A DNA stretch of 64,000 nt from Massilia sp. TS11 (GCF_022012445.1 NZ_JAKLTS010000003.1:186001-250000), one strand, 5' to 3'; positions 25,285-34,608 are shown, numbered from the stretch's first letter. The notes: a model not told the origin generated them from the letters alone. Translations and numbers: made by a program.

Positions 25285-27081
25285 TCAGCGCTGCAGCACG
25301 TAGCTGCCGGGCGCGGCGCCCAGGCTGGCGCCCATCGGCGGCGGCGCCACGCGCTTGCCGGCATGGCGGCCCAGCCAGTCGGTCCAGGCCGGCCACCAGC
25401 TGCCTTCGGTCTGCGGGGTCTGGGTCTGCCAGGTGTCGGGATCGACATAGGCGCCGCCGCGCGCACGCGTACCCAGCTGGTAGCTGCGGCGCGGCTGGCC
25501 CGGCGGCGACACGACGCCGGCGTTGTGGCCGCCCGTGGTCAGCAGGAAGCTGATTTCCTCTTCCGCATGCAGGTGCAGCTTGTACACCGAGCGCCAGGGC
25601 GCCACGTGGTCGGTCACGGTGCCGACGGCGAAGATCGGCACGTGGATGTCTTCGAGCGCGACCGGCTTGCCGCCCGCGCGGTAGCGGCCGCTGGCCAGAT
25701 CATTGCGCAGGAACAGCTGGCGCAGGTATTCCGAATGCATGCGGTAGGGCATGCGGGTGGCGTCGGCATTCCAGGCCATGAGGTCGGTCTGCACATCGGG
25801 CAGGTCGAGCAGGTATTTGCGCAGCCGGTAGGACCAGATCAGATCGTTGGAGCGCAGCAGCTGGAAGGCGCCGGCCATCTGGCGCGTGTCCAGATAGCCT
25901 TGCTGCCACATGCTGGCCTCGAGGAAGTTGACCTGGCTGTCGTCGATAAACAGCGACAGTTCGCCCGGCTCGGTGAAATCGACCTGGGCCGCCAGCATGG
26001 TCATGCTGTTCAGGCGCTGATCGCCGTCGCGCGCCATGGCGGCTGCGGCGATCGAGAGCAGGGTGCCGCCCAGGCAGTAGCCGCAGGCATTGACCTTGGG
26101 CGCGCCAATCGCGTCGAGCGCGGCCATGATGCCGAGGCGGCGGTAGTCCTCGAGCGAGAGATTGCGGTCGGCCTCGCCCGGATTTTTCCAGGAGATCATG
26201 TAGACCGTGTGGCCCTGGTCGACCAGATACTTGACCAGGGAGTTGGCCGGCGACAGGTCGAGAATGTAGTACTTCATGATCCAGGCCGGCACGAACAGCA
26301 GCGGCACGCTGTGCACGCGCGCCGTGCTCGGCGCGTATTGGATCAGCTCGATCAGTTCGTTACGGAACACGACCTCGCCCGGGGTGATGGCCAGGTTGCG
26401 CCCGACGGCGAACTCCTCGCTTGCGGGCGCCTCGCCCTGGGCGGCGGCGCGCAGGTCCTCGGCAAAGCGCAGCGCGCCATTCCAGAGATTCATGCCGCCG
26501 CGCTGCAGCGTGGTGTCGAGCACGACCGGATTGGTCAGCGGGAAATTCGAGGGCGCCAGCATGTCGAGCCACTGGCGCACGGTGAAGGTGACCACGTCTT
26601 CGTGGTGCTGGGAGACGCCGCTAACCCCGGTGGTGGCGCAATGCCACCATTGCTGCTGCAGCAGAAAAGCCTGGGACAGCAGATTGAAGGGCCAGCGGCG
26701 CCAGGCCGGATCGAGGAAGCGCTTGTCCTGCGGCAGCGGGTCGATGGCGTCGGGCGTGTGGTTGCCGCCGTTGGCCGCCAGGCGCAGCGCATACATTTGC
26801 CAGCGCCACAGCTTTTTCCAGGCCTTGAGGACGAGTTCCTCGCGCTTGGACGGCGACAGGCTCAGGTGGCTGAGCCAGTCGATATAGGCCAGGCCGATGG
26901 CGGCCGGCGAAATATTGCCCGTCACCCGGCCGAGCATGGCATTGAGAATCAGGTCCCAGCGCGCGGCGGCCAGGGCCTGTTGCGGGTCTTCTTGGTCGAG
27001 CACGCCCTGCCAGGCGCTGGCCAGCCTTTCCAGAGGGAGGCCGGGTCGGGTGGTCAGCGGTGACAGCGGCAGGTCGGTCAT
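25285..27081 (-). CDS. Poly(hydroxyalkanoate) synthase-like enzyme
   Basis: A 598-residue protein of the PhaC family. The N-terminal PhaC_N region (~35-240) precedes an alpha/beta-hydrolase domain. The lipase-like box is ACGYCLGGT with Cys336, and Asp491 (VTDHVAP) and His519 (GGHNAGV) complete the Cys-Asp-His triad of PHA polymerases. It should join hydroxyacyl-CoA units into storage polyester. No phaA, phaB, phasin or phaR gene is nearby, so this may be a secondary synthase; PhaC homologues of this kind occur in low-oxygen islands of Burkholderia. It overlaps the DUF2892 gene by 4 bp and follows the second hemerythrin gene on the same strand. Confidence 0.88.
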   Translation of the reverse strand: MTDLPLSPLTTRPGLPLERLASAWQGVLDQEDPQQALAAARWDLILNAMLGRVTGNISPAAIGLAYIDWLSHLSLSPSKREELVLKAWKKLWRWQMYALRLAANGGNHTPDAIDPLPQDKRFLDPAWRRWPFNLLSQAFLLQQQWWHCATTGVSGVSQHHEDVVTFTVRQWLDMLAPSNFPLTNPVVLDTTLQRGGMNLWNGALRFAEDLRAAAQGEAPASEEFAVGRNLAITPGEVVFRNELIELIQYAPSTARVHSVPLLFVPAWIMKYYILDLSPANSLVKYLVDQGHTVYMISWKNPGEADRNLSLEDYRRLGIMAALDAIGAPKVNACGYCLGGTLLSIAAAAMARDGDQRLNSMTMLAAQVDFTEPGELSLFIDDSQVNFLEASMWQQGYLDTRQMAGAFQLLRSNDLIWSYRLRKYLLDLPDVQTDLMAWNADATRMPYRMHSEYLRQLFLRNDLASGRYRAGGKPVALEDIHVPIFAVGTVTDHVAPWRSVYKLHLHAEEEISFLLTTGGHNAGVVSPPGQPRRSYQLGTRARGGAYVDPDTWQTQTPQTEGSWWPAWTDWLGRHAGKRVAPPPMGASLGAAPGSYVLQR

Positions 27082-27272
27082 GCTTCCTCGCGCGAGCAGG
27101 TGTTAAAGCCAAACGGCAGATAGGCCGGGCAGAAGCGGATCACGCCGGTGGCCATGGGGATCAGGCCGAGATAGCCCCAGGCGCCCACCAGTCCAAGGGC
27201 GGCGCCTGCCACCAGGGTGAGACCAACGGCAATACGCAGAGCACGGTCAGTGGGGCCGACATTGGTTTTCAT
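27078..27272 (-). CDS. DUF2892 (YgaP-like) small membrane protein
   Basis: A 64-residue protein with two hydrophobic segments (~12-30 and ~32-48) separated by a tight turn, the layout of the DUF2892 family also found as the membrane tail of YgaP rhodaneses. The start MKTNVGPTDRALRIAVG and the end CPAYLPFGFNTC are characteristic. The two C-terminal cysteines are conserved in the family and suggest a thiol or sulfur-related role, which is not established. A GAGGAAC ribosome site precedes the ATG. It overlaps the PHA-synthase-like gene by 4 bp and lies 33 bp after the hemerythrin gene, so all three probably form one operon. Confidence 0.8.
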   Translation of the reverse strand: MKTNVGPTDRALRIAVGLTLVAGAALGLVGAWGYLGLIPMATGVIRFCPAYLPFGFNTCSREEA

Positions 27273-27305
27273 GATGTTCCTCTCTCGATGTAATAGACGA
27301 AAAAC

Positions 27306-27716
27306 TCAGGCGCCAAGTTCCACCTGCGCTGGCTGGGCCAGCGCGACGGCCATGGCGAGGGCGCTGTCCATGGTCGCAATATGCAATTCCAGCCAGCGCG
27401 GCAGCAGTTCGAGCGCGCGCCGGGCCGGGGCCGGGTCGCCTGCGTCGAGCGCCGCCAGCGCGTGGTGCAGACCGCCGAGCACGCGCGCATGCTGCTCGCG
27501 GTGCGCCTGCAGGCCGGGAAAGTGTATCTCCTCCATCAAGGCTTCCTCCTCCTTGCAGTCGAGTTCGAGCGCGTCGAACAGGGCACGGCAATGGTGGGCA
27601 AAATCGCCCGGCGCCAAACGCGCCACGTGGGCCAGGGTGTCGAACAGGGCGCGGTGGGCTGCGTCCATATTCGGAACCCCAAGTTCCAGACTGCTCGACC
27701 AGGACGGCATGGACAT
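27306..27716 (-). CDS. Second bacteriohemerythrin-like protein lacking one iron-ligand histidine
   Basis: A 136-residue hemerythrin-like protein. Ligand positions are His21 (AAHRALF), Glu57 (CKEEEAL), His72 and His76 (AHREQHARVL), His112 and Asp117 (LHIATMD). As in the paralogue at 14664, the histidine four residues before the bridging glutamate is missing, replaced here by Asp53. The numbering of all ligands is identical in the two proteins. I chose the ATG at 27716 because AAGGAG lies 6 nt ahead; the open frame continues to 27803 but that part is leader. An FNR-like box is 61 bp upstream. Likely first gene of an operon with the DUF2892 and PHA-synthase-like genes. Confidence 0.8.
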   Translation of the reverse strand: MSMPSWSSSLELGVPNMDAAHRALFDTLAHVARLAPGDFAHHCRALFDALELDCKEEEALMEEIHFPGLQAHREQHARVLGGLHHALAALDAGDPAPARRALELLPRWLELHIATMDSALAMAVALAQPAQVELGA

Positions 27717-27776
27717 GCTGGGCTCCTTGGATGGGGATGCTGGCGCCAGTGTCTTCCCGGGCCCCTGCAACTGCCT

Positions 27777-27790
27777 ATGATCTAGATCAA
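27777..27790. promoter_or_regulatory. FNR-type box between hemerythrin and P-type ATPase genes
   Basis: ATGAT-CTAG-ATCAA, 9 of 10 matches to the FNR consensus, with a symmetric TGATCTAGATCA core. It lies in the divergent gap and could serve the hemerythrin operon, the ATPase gene, or both. Confidence 0.6.
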
Positions 27791-27848
27791 ATTTTACAAC
27801 CATGTTTCACATTTTGCGTAGACGCGTAACAAGCCAGGTTGGCAGTGG

Positions 27849-27854
27849 TATGCT
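27849..27854 (+). promoter_or_regulatory. Candidate -10 element of the P-type ATPase gene
   Basis: TATGCT ends 6 nt before the ATG at 27861; GTAACA (4 of 6 to the -35 consensus) is at 27826-27831 with a 17-bp spacer. This again implies a leaderless or nearly leaderless message. Confidence 0.35.
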
Positions 27855-27860
27855 GTGCAG

Positions 27861-30317
27861 ATGCGAGATACCAGTAGTCAATACGGCCTCAGCTCGGATG
27901 CCGCCGCGGCCCGGCTGGCGTCCGATGGGCCGAACGCCTTGCCGACCCAGCGCCGCCGTGCCTGGGATCTGGTGCGCGAGGCGGTGCAGGAGCCGATGTT
28001 CCTGATGCTGATCGTCGCGGCCGGGCTGTATCTGGCGCTCGGCGATGTCCACGAAGGCCTGGTGCTGCTGCTGATGGTCGGCGTCACCATCGGCCTCACA
28101 CTCTTTCAGCAAGGTAAAACCGAACGCGCGCTCGACAGCCTGCGCGAGCTGGGCAGCCCGCTGGCCGCGGTCTGGCGCGATGGCGAGGTGCGCCAGGTGT
28201 CGAGCCGCGACATCGTGGTCGGCGACGTGCTCGTGCTGTCCGAGGGCGCGCGCGTGGCGGCCGATGCCCTGCTGCTGGAAGCGGTCGACCTCGAACTCGA
28301 TGAATCCCTGCTGACCGGCGAGGCGCGCCCGGTCGCCAAACTGGCCGATCCCGAGGGCCCGCCGCCGGTGCCGGGCGAAGCCGTGCATGCGGTCTGGTCG
28401 GGCACCCTGGTCGTGCATGGCAGCGGGCTGGCGCGCGTATTCGCCACCGGGCCGCGCAGCGAGATCGGCAAAATCGGCGCCGCGCTGCATGGATTGGAGA
28501 CGGCAGCCTCGCCGCTGCAGCAGCAGCTGGGCGGGCTGATCCGGCGGATGGCGTTTCTGGGTCTGGGCATGGCCTTGCTGGTCGCGCTGCTGCACGGCTT
28601 CTTGCAGGGCAAATGGATGGAAGCCCTGCTGGTCGGCATCGCGCTCGGCATGTCGCTGCTGCCGGAGGAATTCCCTGTCATCCTGACCGTGTTCCCGGCG
28701 ATCGGCGCCTGGCGTCTGGCCCAGGCCCAGGTGATCACGCGCCGCCTGGCGGCGATCGAGACCCTGGGCGCCGTCACCGTGCTGTGCAGCGACAAGACCG
28801 GCACCCTGACCGAAAACCGCATGGCCGTGGTGGCCGTGCATACGCCGCAGGCCGCGTGGGAAGGCGGCGAGATGCCGGCCCCCTGCGCCGATCTGGTGCG
28901 GCTGGCGGCCCTGGCCAGCAAGCCGCTGCCTTTCGATCCGATGGAGAAGGCCTTCCATGCCTTGGCCGGTGAACTGAGCCTGGCCGGTGAACTGGTCCAT
29001 GAATTCAGCCTGAGCGCCGAGCTGCCGGCCATGAGCCAGCTGTGGCGCCAGGACGATGGGCGCCTGCTGGTGGCCTGCAAGGGCGCACCGGAAGCGGTGG
29101 CGCGTCTGTGCGGGCGCGACCCGGCCCCGCTGCGGCCCGAGGTCGAACGCCTGGGCGCGCGCGGCTGGCGCGTGCTGGCGGTGGCGCGCGGCTGGCATAC
29201 GGGCCCGCTGCCGGACGGGCAGGATGGCCTGACGCTCGAGTGGCTGGGTCTGGTGGCCCTGGCCGATCCGCTGCGCCCGGAAGTGCCGCAGGCGGTGGCA
29301 GCCTGTCACACGGCCGGTGTGCGCGTGCTGATGATCACTGGCGACCACCCGGCCACGGCGCGCGCCATCGCCCAGGCGGCGGGCCTGGCCTCGGACAGTG
29401 TGCTGCTCGGCGCCGAGATGGCCACGCTCGACGAGGCCAGTCTGCGCGCACGCCTGCAGAGCACCGGCATCTGCGCGCGCATCACGCCGGCCCAGAAGCT
29501 GCGCATCGTCCAGGCCCTGCAGGCCAATGGCGAGGTGGTGGCGATGACCGGCGACGGCGTCAATGATGCGCCAGCCCTGAAGGCGGCCCACGTCGGCATC
29601 GCAATGGGACGGCGCGGCACCGAGGTCGCGCGCGAGGCGGCTGCACTGGTGCTGCTGGACGACCATTTCGCTACCATCGTGCGCGCCATGGCCCTGGGCC
29701 GCCGCATCTTCAGCAACATGCAGAATGCGATGTCGTATGTGGTATCGATGCATGTGCCGATCGCCGGTCTGGCCCTGCTGCCCACGCTGCTCGGCACGCC
29801 GGTGCTGCTGTACCCGATGCACATCGCCTTCCTCGAACTGGTGATCGATCCGGCCAGTTCGCTCGCCTACGAAAGCGAAACGGCCGAGCAGGGCGCCATG
29901 CTGCGTCCGCCGCGTCCGGCCCGCGCCAGCCTGTTCGATCGCGGGCGTCTGCTGCGCGCCGTGGCTGGTGGTCTGGTGGCGATGACGGTGGCGGGTCTGG
30001 CCTACGTCTGGTGCATGCGCCACTTTCCGGAAGCCGAGGCGCGCGCGCTCAGTTTCGTGGCCCTGGTGGCGGCCAATCTGGGCCTGATCTGGGCCAATCT
30101 CGGGCGCCGCAGCCTGTGGGCCACGGCGCGCGAAAACCGCATGGCCCTGAGCCTGGCCGGGATCACGCTGGCGATGCTGGCCGCCGTCACCTATATCGCG
30201 CCGCTGACGCGCGCCTTTGAATTCGAACGTCCGCCGCTGGCCGCCCTGGTGCTGGCCTTTGGTTTCGGTTTTCTGACCTATTTCGGTGCGCGCCTGCTGC
30301 GTGCCGGACGCGCCTGA
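27861..30317 (+). CDS. Cation-transporting P-type ATPase (type II)
   Basis: An 818-residue P-type ATPase of the Ca2+/Mg2+-like type II group. The actuator loop has DESLLTGEARPV, the membrane helix 4 motif is MSLLPEEFPVILTVF, the phosphorylated aspartate is ~311 in CSDKTGTLTEN, and the hinge is MTGDGVNDAPALKAAHVGIAMG. Where calcium pumps have PEGLP this protein has PEEFP, a variant seen in many bacterial members whose ion is unassigned. No metal-binding N-terminal domain is present. It starts 144 bp from the divergent hemerythrin gene, with an FNR-like box between them, and is followed 29 bp later by a SulP transporter. Such ATPases also occur in low-oxygen islands of Burkholderia. Confidence 0.9.
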   Translation: MRDTSSQYGLSSDAAAARLASDGPNALPTQRRRAWDLVREAVQEPMFLMLIVAAGLYLALGDVHEGLVLLLMVGVTIGLTLFQQGKTERALDSLRELGSPLAAVWRDGEVRQVSSRDIVVGDVLVLSEGARVAADALLLEAVDLELDESLLTGEARPVAKLADPEGPPPVPGEAVHAVWSGTLVVHGSGLARVFATGPRSEIGKIGAALHGLETAASPLQQQLGGLIRRMAFLGLGMALLVALLHGFLQGKWMEALLVGIALGMSLLPEEFPVILTVFPAIGAWRLAQAQVITRRLAAIETLGAVTVLCSDKTGTLTENRMAVVAVHTPQAAWEGGEMPAPCADLVRLAALASKPLPFDPMEKAFHALAGELSLAGELVHEFSLSAELPAMSQLWRQDDGRLLVACKGAPEAVARLCGRDPAPLRPEVERLGARGWRVLAVARGWHTGPLPDGQDGLTLEWLGLVALADPLRPEVPQAVAACHTAGVRVLMITGDHPATARAIAQAAGLASDSVLLGAEMATLDEASLRARLQSTGICARITPAQKLRIVQALQANGEVVAMTGDGVNDAPALKAAHVGIAMGRRGTEVAREAAALVLLDDHFATIVRAMALGRRIFSNMQNAMSYVVSMHVPIAGLALLPTLLGTPVLLYPMHIAFLELVIDPASSLAYESETAEQGAMLRPPRPARASLFDRGRLLRAVAGGLVAMTVAGLAYVWCMRHFPEAEARALSFVALVAANLGLIWANLGRRSLWATARENRMALSLAGITLAMLAAVTYIAPLTRAFEFERPPLAALVLAFGFGFLTYFGARLLRAGRA

Positions 30318-30346
30318 GGCGCACTGCAACAAGGAGTCTGCCACCC

Positions 30347-31945
30347 ATGATCGCCATTCTTGAAGCCCACCGTGCCGGCCTGTTCCGGCGTCCGCATCTG
30401 CTGTCGAATGTCGTCTCCGGTCTGATCGTCGGGGTGGTCGCCTTGCCGCTGGCGATGGCGTTTGCGATCGCCTCGGGCGCACGGCCGGAGCAGGGCCTGT
30501 ACACGGCCATCGTGGCGGGCGCGCTGGTGTCGCTGCTGGGCGGCAGCCGCGCCCAGATCGCGGGGCCGACCGGGGCCTTCATCGTGATCCTGTCCGGGAT
30601 CACGGCGCGCTATGGCATCGACGGCCTGCAGATCGCGACCCTGATGGCCGGCCTGATGCTGGTGGCGATGGGCGCGGCGCGCATGGGCGGTGTGATCAAG
30701 TTCATTCCGGCGCCGGTGATCCTCGGCTTCACGGCCGGTATCGGCGTCATCATCTGGGTCGGCCAGTGGGCCGACTTTTTCGGCCTGCCGGCGCCGCATG
30801 CGAGCCACTTCCACCAGAAGCTGTGGCTGCTGCTGCAGAGCTTCCCGCAGCTGCATCCGGCCACCACCGGCCTGGCCGTCGGCAGCCTGGTGCTGACCTT
30901 GTTCTCGAACCGGCTGCCGGGCATGGCGCGTGTGCCGGGACCGCTGGTGGCTCTGGTCGCGGCCACGCTGGCCCAGGCCTACTTCCATTTCGATGGCGTG
31001 GCCACGATCGCCACGGCCTTTGGCGGCATTCCCCAGCAGCTGCCGGGCTTCTCGCTGCCCAGCCTGTCGTGGGCGCGCGTCATGGAGCTGATCGGTCCGG
31101 CCTTCACGATCGCCATGCTGGGCGCGATTGAATCGCTGCTGTCGGCCGTGGTGGCCGATGGCATGGCGGGTACGCGCCACGACTCGAATCAGGAGCTGAT
31201 CGGGCAGGGCGTGGCGAATATCGTGGCGCCCCTGTTCGGCGGCTTTGCGGCCACCGGCGCCATCGCCCGCACCGCCACCAATGTGCGCAACGGCGGCACC
31301 AGCCCGCTGGCCGGGGTCGTGCACGCGGCCACGCTGCTGCTGGTGATTCTGCTGCTGGCCCCATTGGCGGCCCATGTGCCGCTGGCGGCGCTGGCGGCGA
31401 TTCTGTTCGTGGTGGCCTACAACATGAGCGAGATCGGCCACGTGCTCAATCTGCTGCGCCGTGCGCCGCGCGCCGATGCCGTCATCCTGGTGATCACCTT
31501 TGCGCTGACGGTGCTGACCGATCTGGTGGTGGCGGTGAACATCGGCGTGATTCTGGCGACGCTGCAGTTCATGCGCCGCATGGCCGGTTCGGTCGAAGTC
31601 CAGCAGCAGACCGGCAGCGAACTGGGCGCCGAGCTGCCGCGCGGCGTGCTGGTGTACGCGATCGAGGGGCCGTTCTTCTTTGGCGCGGTGGAGAACTTCG
31701 AGCGCGCCCTGGCCCAGACCCACACCGATCCGCGCCTGCTGGTGCTGCGTCTGGGCGACGTGCCCTTCATCGATATGACTGGCTTATTGACGCTGGAAGA
31801 AGTGGTGGCCAAGCTGCATAAGCGCGGCGTGGCCGTGGTGGTGTGCGAGGCGAATGCCCGCGTGCGCGCCAAACTGGAACGGGCCGGCCTCGGGGCCCAG
31901 CTGCGCGTGGTCGACAGCTTGCCCGAGGCCGTGGCCCTGGCCTGA
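30347..31945 (+). CDS. SulP-family anion transporter with STAS domain
   Basis: A 532-residue transporter. Residues ~20-420 contain about 12 hydrophobic segments with the SulP signature (NVVSGLIVGVVALPLAMAFAIASGARPEQGLYTAIVAG, then GGSRAQIAGPTGAF). The C-terminal ~95 residues form a STAS domain (GVLVYAIEGPFFFGAVENFE ... VLRLGDVPFIDMTGLLTLEEV) of the anti-anti-sigma type that regulates transport. Substrates in the family include sulfate, bicarbonate and dicarboxylates; which one is used here cannot be told. An AAGGAG ribosome site precedes the ATG. It follows the P-type ATPase by 29 bp, so the two are probably co-transcribed. Confidence 0.92.
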   Translation: MIAILEAHRAGLFRRPHLLSNVVSGLIVGVVALPLAMAFAIASGARPEQGLYTAIVAGALVSLLGGSRAQIAGPTGAFIVILSGITARYGIDGLQIATLMAGLMLVAMGAARMGGVIKFIPAPVILGFTAGIGVIIWVGQWADFFGLPAPHASHFHQKLWLLLQSFPQLHPATTGLAVGSLVLTLFSNRLPGMARVPGPLVALVAATLAQAYFHFDGVATIATAFGGIPQQLPGFSLPSLSWARVMELIGPAFTIAMLGAIESLLSAVVADGMAGTRHDSNQELIGQGVANIVAPLFGGFAATGAIARTATNVRNGGTSPLAGVVHAATLLLVILLLAPLAAHVPLAALAAILFVVAYNMSEIGHVLNLLRRAPRADAVILVITFALTVLTDLVVAVNIGVILATLQFMRRMAGSVEVQQQTGSELGAELPRGVLVYAIEGPFFFGAVENFERALAQTHTDPRLLVLRLGDVPFIDMTGLLTLEEVVAKLHKRGVAVVVCEANARVRAKLERAGLGAQLRVVDSLPEAVALA

Positions 31946-31949
31946 ACGA

Positions 31950-33611
31950 TCAGGCGCGCAGGGCGACGCGGTCCTGCGCCTTGTCTGCGGCGGGGAGGGC
32001 GCTGGTGCGGCGCGCCCGGCGATGAGCGTCGAGCGAGACCGGCGCGCTGTGGACGCTGGCGCGCAGCTTGAAGGCGGAGAAAGCCTCGGCCAGTTCGGCC
32101 GCCTGCTCGTGCAGGGCTTCGGCGGCCGATGCCGCCTCCTCGACCAGCGAGGCGTTCTGCTGGGTGGCGGCGTCGAGCTCCATGACGGCCTGATTGACCT
32201 GGGTGATGCCGGCCTCCTGCTCGGTGCTGGCCAGGCTGATTTCGCTGATGATGCCCGAAACGCGCTGCACGCTGCCGACGATCTCGCCCATCTGCTCACC
32301 GGCCTGATTGACCAGGGCACTGCCGCTGCTGACACGCTGCACGGAGTCGTCGATCAGGTCCTTGATTTCCTTGGCGGCGGCGGCCGAACGCTGGGCCAGG
32401 CTGCGCACTTCCTGGGCGACGACGGCGAAACCGCGCCCTTGCTCGCCGGCGCGGGCTGCCTCGACGGCGGCGTTGAGGGCCAGGATATTGGTCTGGAAGG
32501 CGATGCCGTCGATGACGCTGATGATGTCGGCCATGCGCCGTGCCGAGTCGCTGATGGCGCCCATGGTCTGCACCACTTCCTCGACCACGGCGCCGCCCTT
32601 GGTGGCCACGTCCTGGGCCGACTGGGCCAGCACATTCGCCTGGCGCGCGTTGTCGGCGTTGTGGCGCACGGTGCTGGTCAGCTCCTCCATCGAGGACGCG
32701 GTTTCCTCGAGCGTGCCGGCCTGGCGCTCGGTGCGTCCGGACAGGTCCTGATTGCCGCTGGCGATCTGCTCGGAGGCGCTGGCGATCGTCGCCACGCCCT
32801 CGTGCACCTTGCCGACGATGGTGTGCAGGCTTTCATTCATGTTCTTCAGGGCCAGCAGCAGCTGGCCGGCCTCGTCGCTGCCCTTGACGCGGATATCGCT
32901 GGTCAGGTCGCCCGAGGCCACGGTCTGGGCGATGCGCACGGCGCGCTTGAGCGGCTTGACGATCGAGCGGGTGATGGCCAGTGACATGCTGATCAGCAGA
33001 CCGCCGAGCAGCAGGGTGCCGACGGCCGTCTTGGCCACGCGCTCCCAGACGGCGGCGTTGACGGTGTCGACATACACGCCCGAGCCGAGCACCCAGCCCC
33101 AGGCCTTGAAGGCTTTGACGAAGGAGATTTTTGGCATCGGCTGGTCGCTGCCGGGTTTCGGCCACTGGTAGGCGACCAGGCCGCCGTCGGCGGTGGCGGT
33201 GGCGGTGCGCGTGAATTCGCTGAAGATGGCTTTGCCGTCCGGGTCCTTGAACTGGCTCATGTCCTTGCCGTCGTTCTCGGGCTTGGTCGGGTGCATCACC
33301 ATGACCGAATTGAAATCATTGACCCAGAAATATTCATTGCCGCTGTAGCGCATGGTTTTGAGCTGGGCCAGGGCGGCGGCCTTGGCCTCGGCTTCGCTCA
33401 TGGCGCCGCTGGCGGCCAGCTGCTGGTGGCGCACCAGCACGCCATAGGCGGTTTCGACCGCCTGGCGCACGCTGGTTTCGCGCTCATGCAGGATCAGATT
33501 GCGTTCGGACAGCAGGAAGGCCGCCGCCAGCAGGACGATGCCGGCGCCGGTGGACAGGGTCAACACCCAGAGTTTGGTACCAATATTCAGGTCAAGCAGC
33601 TTGCGAATCAC
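31950..33611 (-). CDS. Methyl-accepting chemotaxis protein with Cache sensor
   Basis: A 553-residue chemoreceptor. TM1 is ~8-30, followed by a periplasmic sCache_2-type domain ([23 protein letters not shown], and [14 protein letters not shown] at its end), TM2 ~190-212, a HAMP domain ([21 protein letters not shown]) and the cytoplasmic signalling hairpin whose tip reads [33 protein letters not shown]. Single Cache domains of this kind often bind small organic acids. There is no CheR-binding pentapeptide at the C-terminus. The GTG at 33611 is preferred because GGAGA lies just upstream; an in-frame start at 33659 adds an unconserved leader. It ends 4 bp from the SulP gene on the opposite strand. 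Confidence 0.93.
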   Translation of the reverse strand: MIRKLLDLNIGTKLWVLTLSTGAGIVLLAAAFLLSERNLILHERETSVRQAVETAYGVLVRHQQLAASGAMSEAEAKAAALAQLKTMRYSGNEYFWVNDFNSVMVMHPTKPENDGKDMSQFKDPDGKAIFSEFTRTATATADGGLVAYQWPKPGSDQPMPKISFVKAFKAWGWVLGSGVYVDTVNAAVWERVAKTAVGTLLLGGLLISMSLAITRSIVKPLKRAVRIAQTVASGDLTSDIRVKGSDEAGQLLLALKNMNESLHTIVGKVHEGVATIASASEQIASGNQDLSGRTERQAGTLEETASSMEELTSTVRHNADNARQANVLAQSAQDVATKGGAVVEEVVQTMGAISDSARRMADIISVIDGIAFQTNILALNAAVEAARAGEQGRGFAVVAQEVRSLAQRSAAAAKEIKDLIDDSVQRVSSGSALVNQAGEQMGEIVGSVQRVSGIISEISLASTEQEAGITQVNQAVMELDAATQQNASLVEEAASAAEALHEQAAELAEAFSAFKLRASVHSAPVSLDAHRRARRTSALPAADKAQDRVALRA

Positions 33612-33711
33612 TTTTGTCTCCAGAGGGGCCCTCTGGTGACGCGCTTCGCCGATGGACAATGCTGCCGTCTCCGAGAGGGATGACCGCGGCGTCGGGGCGG
33701 TGGGTAGGATG

Positions 33712-33744
33712 AGAAACGGCCGCGCGGGGGAAGGGCGCGGCCGT
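33712..33744 (-). terminator. Hairpin terminator downstream of the universal stress gene
   Basis: ACGGCCGCGC (33716-33725) and GCGCGGCCGT (33735-33744) form a perfect 10-bp stem with a 9-nt loop. On the minus strand it is followed by TTTCTC, a short U-rich tract. It lies 25 bp after the uspA-like stop and would also insulate the leftward chemoreceptor gene. Confidence 0.6.
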
Positions 33745-33768
33745 GTAATTACATTTTAATAATGTAGC

Positions 33769-34608
33769 TTAGTGTGACATTATCACAGGAATGGTCATCG
33801 ACGCCAGCAAAGTTCTTGTCGCGCCGCCCAAAACCAGCTCGCGCATGCGCGTGTGGCCGTAGCAGCCCATGACCAGCAGGTCGGCGCCGATATTGGCGGC
33901 CTGCGAGAGCAGCACATTGCCCACATCGGCCGTGGCCGGTTCGGCTTGGACTTCGACCTGCACGCCCTGGCGCGCCAGGTAGAGGGCGATGTCGGCGCCC
34001 GGTTCCTCGCCGTGGGCGTCGGCCCCGACTTCGGCGCCGATGATGGAGACGATCACCTTGCGCGCCTGGCGCAGCAGGGGCAGGGCGTCGGCCACGGCGC
34101 GCGCGGCCGAGCGGCTGCCGTCCCAGGCCACCAGCACGGTCTCGCCGAAGGTCTTCTGTTCAAACGCATACGGCACCAGCAGCACCGGGCGGCCGCTGTG
34201 CAGCACCACGAACTGGGGCAGGTCGTCGAGCCAGCTGTCGCTGTCGCCGTCCGGGTCGGTCTGGCCAAGCACCAGCAGGTCGGCATAGCGCGCCTGCAGG
34301 CACATGCCGCCGTGGTCGTCGTCTTCGAGCAGGCGGCTTTCGATGCTGTCGACGCCGGCGGCGCGCGCTTCCGTCTCGAAGCGGGTCAGGGCGTCACCGC
34401 TGCGCTGGCGCAGAAAGGCGATGTGGTCAGTCAGCAGGGCGCCATTCAGGTCGACCATGGTGCTGCCATAAATGAAACGCGAGATGCCGCTCATGGCCGA
34501 ACCGACCAGATGGGCGCCGAAGCGGCGCGCCAGCTCGGCGGCCAGCTGCACGCGGCGCGGAACATGCTTGGAGTGATCGATATGCACCACGATGGTCTTG
34601 TAGCTCAT
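33769..34608 (-). CDS. Tandem universal stress protein
   Basis: A 279-residue protein with two UspA domains. The first (~1-145, MSYKTIVVHIDHSKHVPRRV) lacks a clear nucleotide motif; the second (~150-279) has TVLVAWDGSRSAARAV and ends with MGCYGHTRMRELVLGGATRTLL, the G-x2-G-x9-G-(S/T) ATP-binding signature. Usp proteins help survival under starvation and low oxygen, and tandem forms are typical of FNR- or DosR-type hypoxia regulons. The ATG at 34608 follows AAGGAGAAAACGC; a longer frame to 34692 is not supported. A FNR-type box lies ~100 bp upstream (34706-34719) in the divergent gap to the HemN-like gene. A hairpin terminator follows. Confidence 0.9.
   Translation of the reverse strand: MSYKTIVVHIDHSKHVPRRVQLAAELARRFGAHLVGSAMSGISRFIYGSTMVDLNGALLTDHIAFLRQRSGDALTRFETEARAAGVDSIESRLLEDDDHGGMCLQARYADLLVLGQTDPDGDSDSWLDDLPQFVVLHSGRPVLLVPYAFEQKTFGETVLVAWDGSRSAARAVADALPLLRQARKVIVSIIGAEVGADAHGEEPGADIALYLARQGVQVEVQAEPATADVGNVLLSQAANIGADLLVMGCYGHTRMRELVLGGATRTLLASMTIPVIMSH

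Noticed and set aside
27807..30482. An 891-codon minus-strand open frame opposite the P-type ATPase
   Set aside because: All P-type ATPase motifs are on the plus strand; the minus frame has no recognisable domain and covers the FNR-box promoter's edge.
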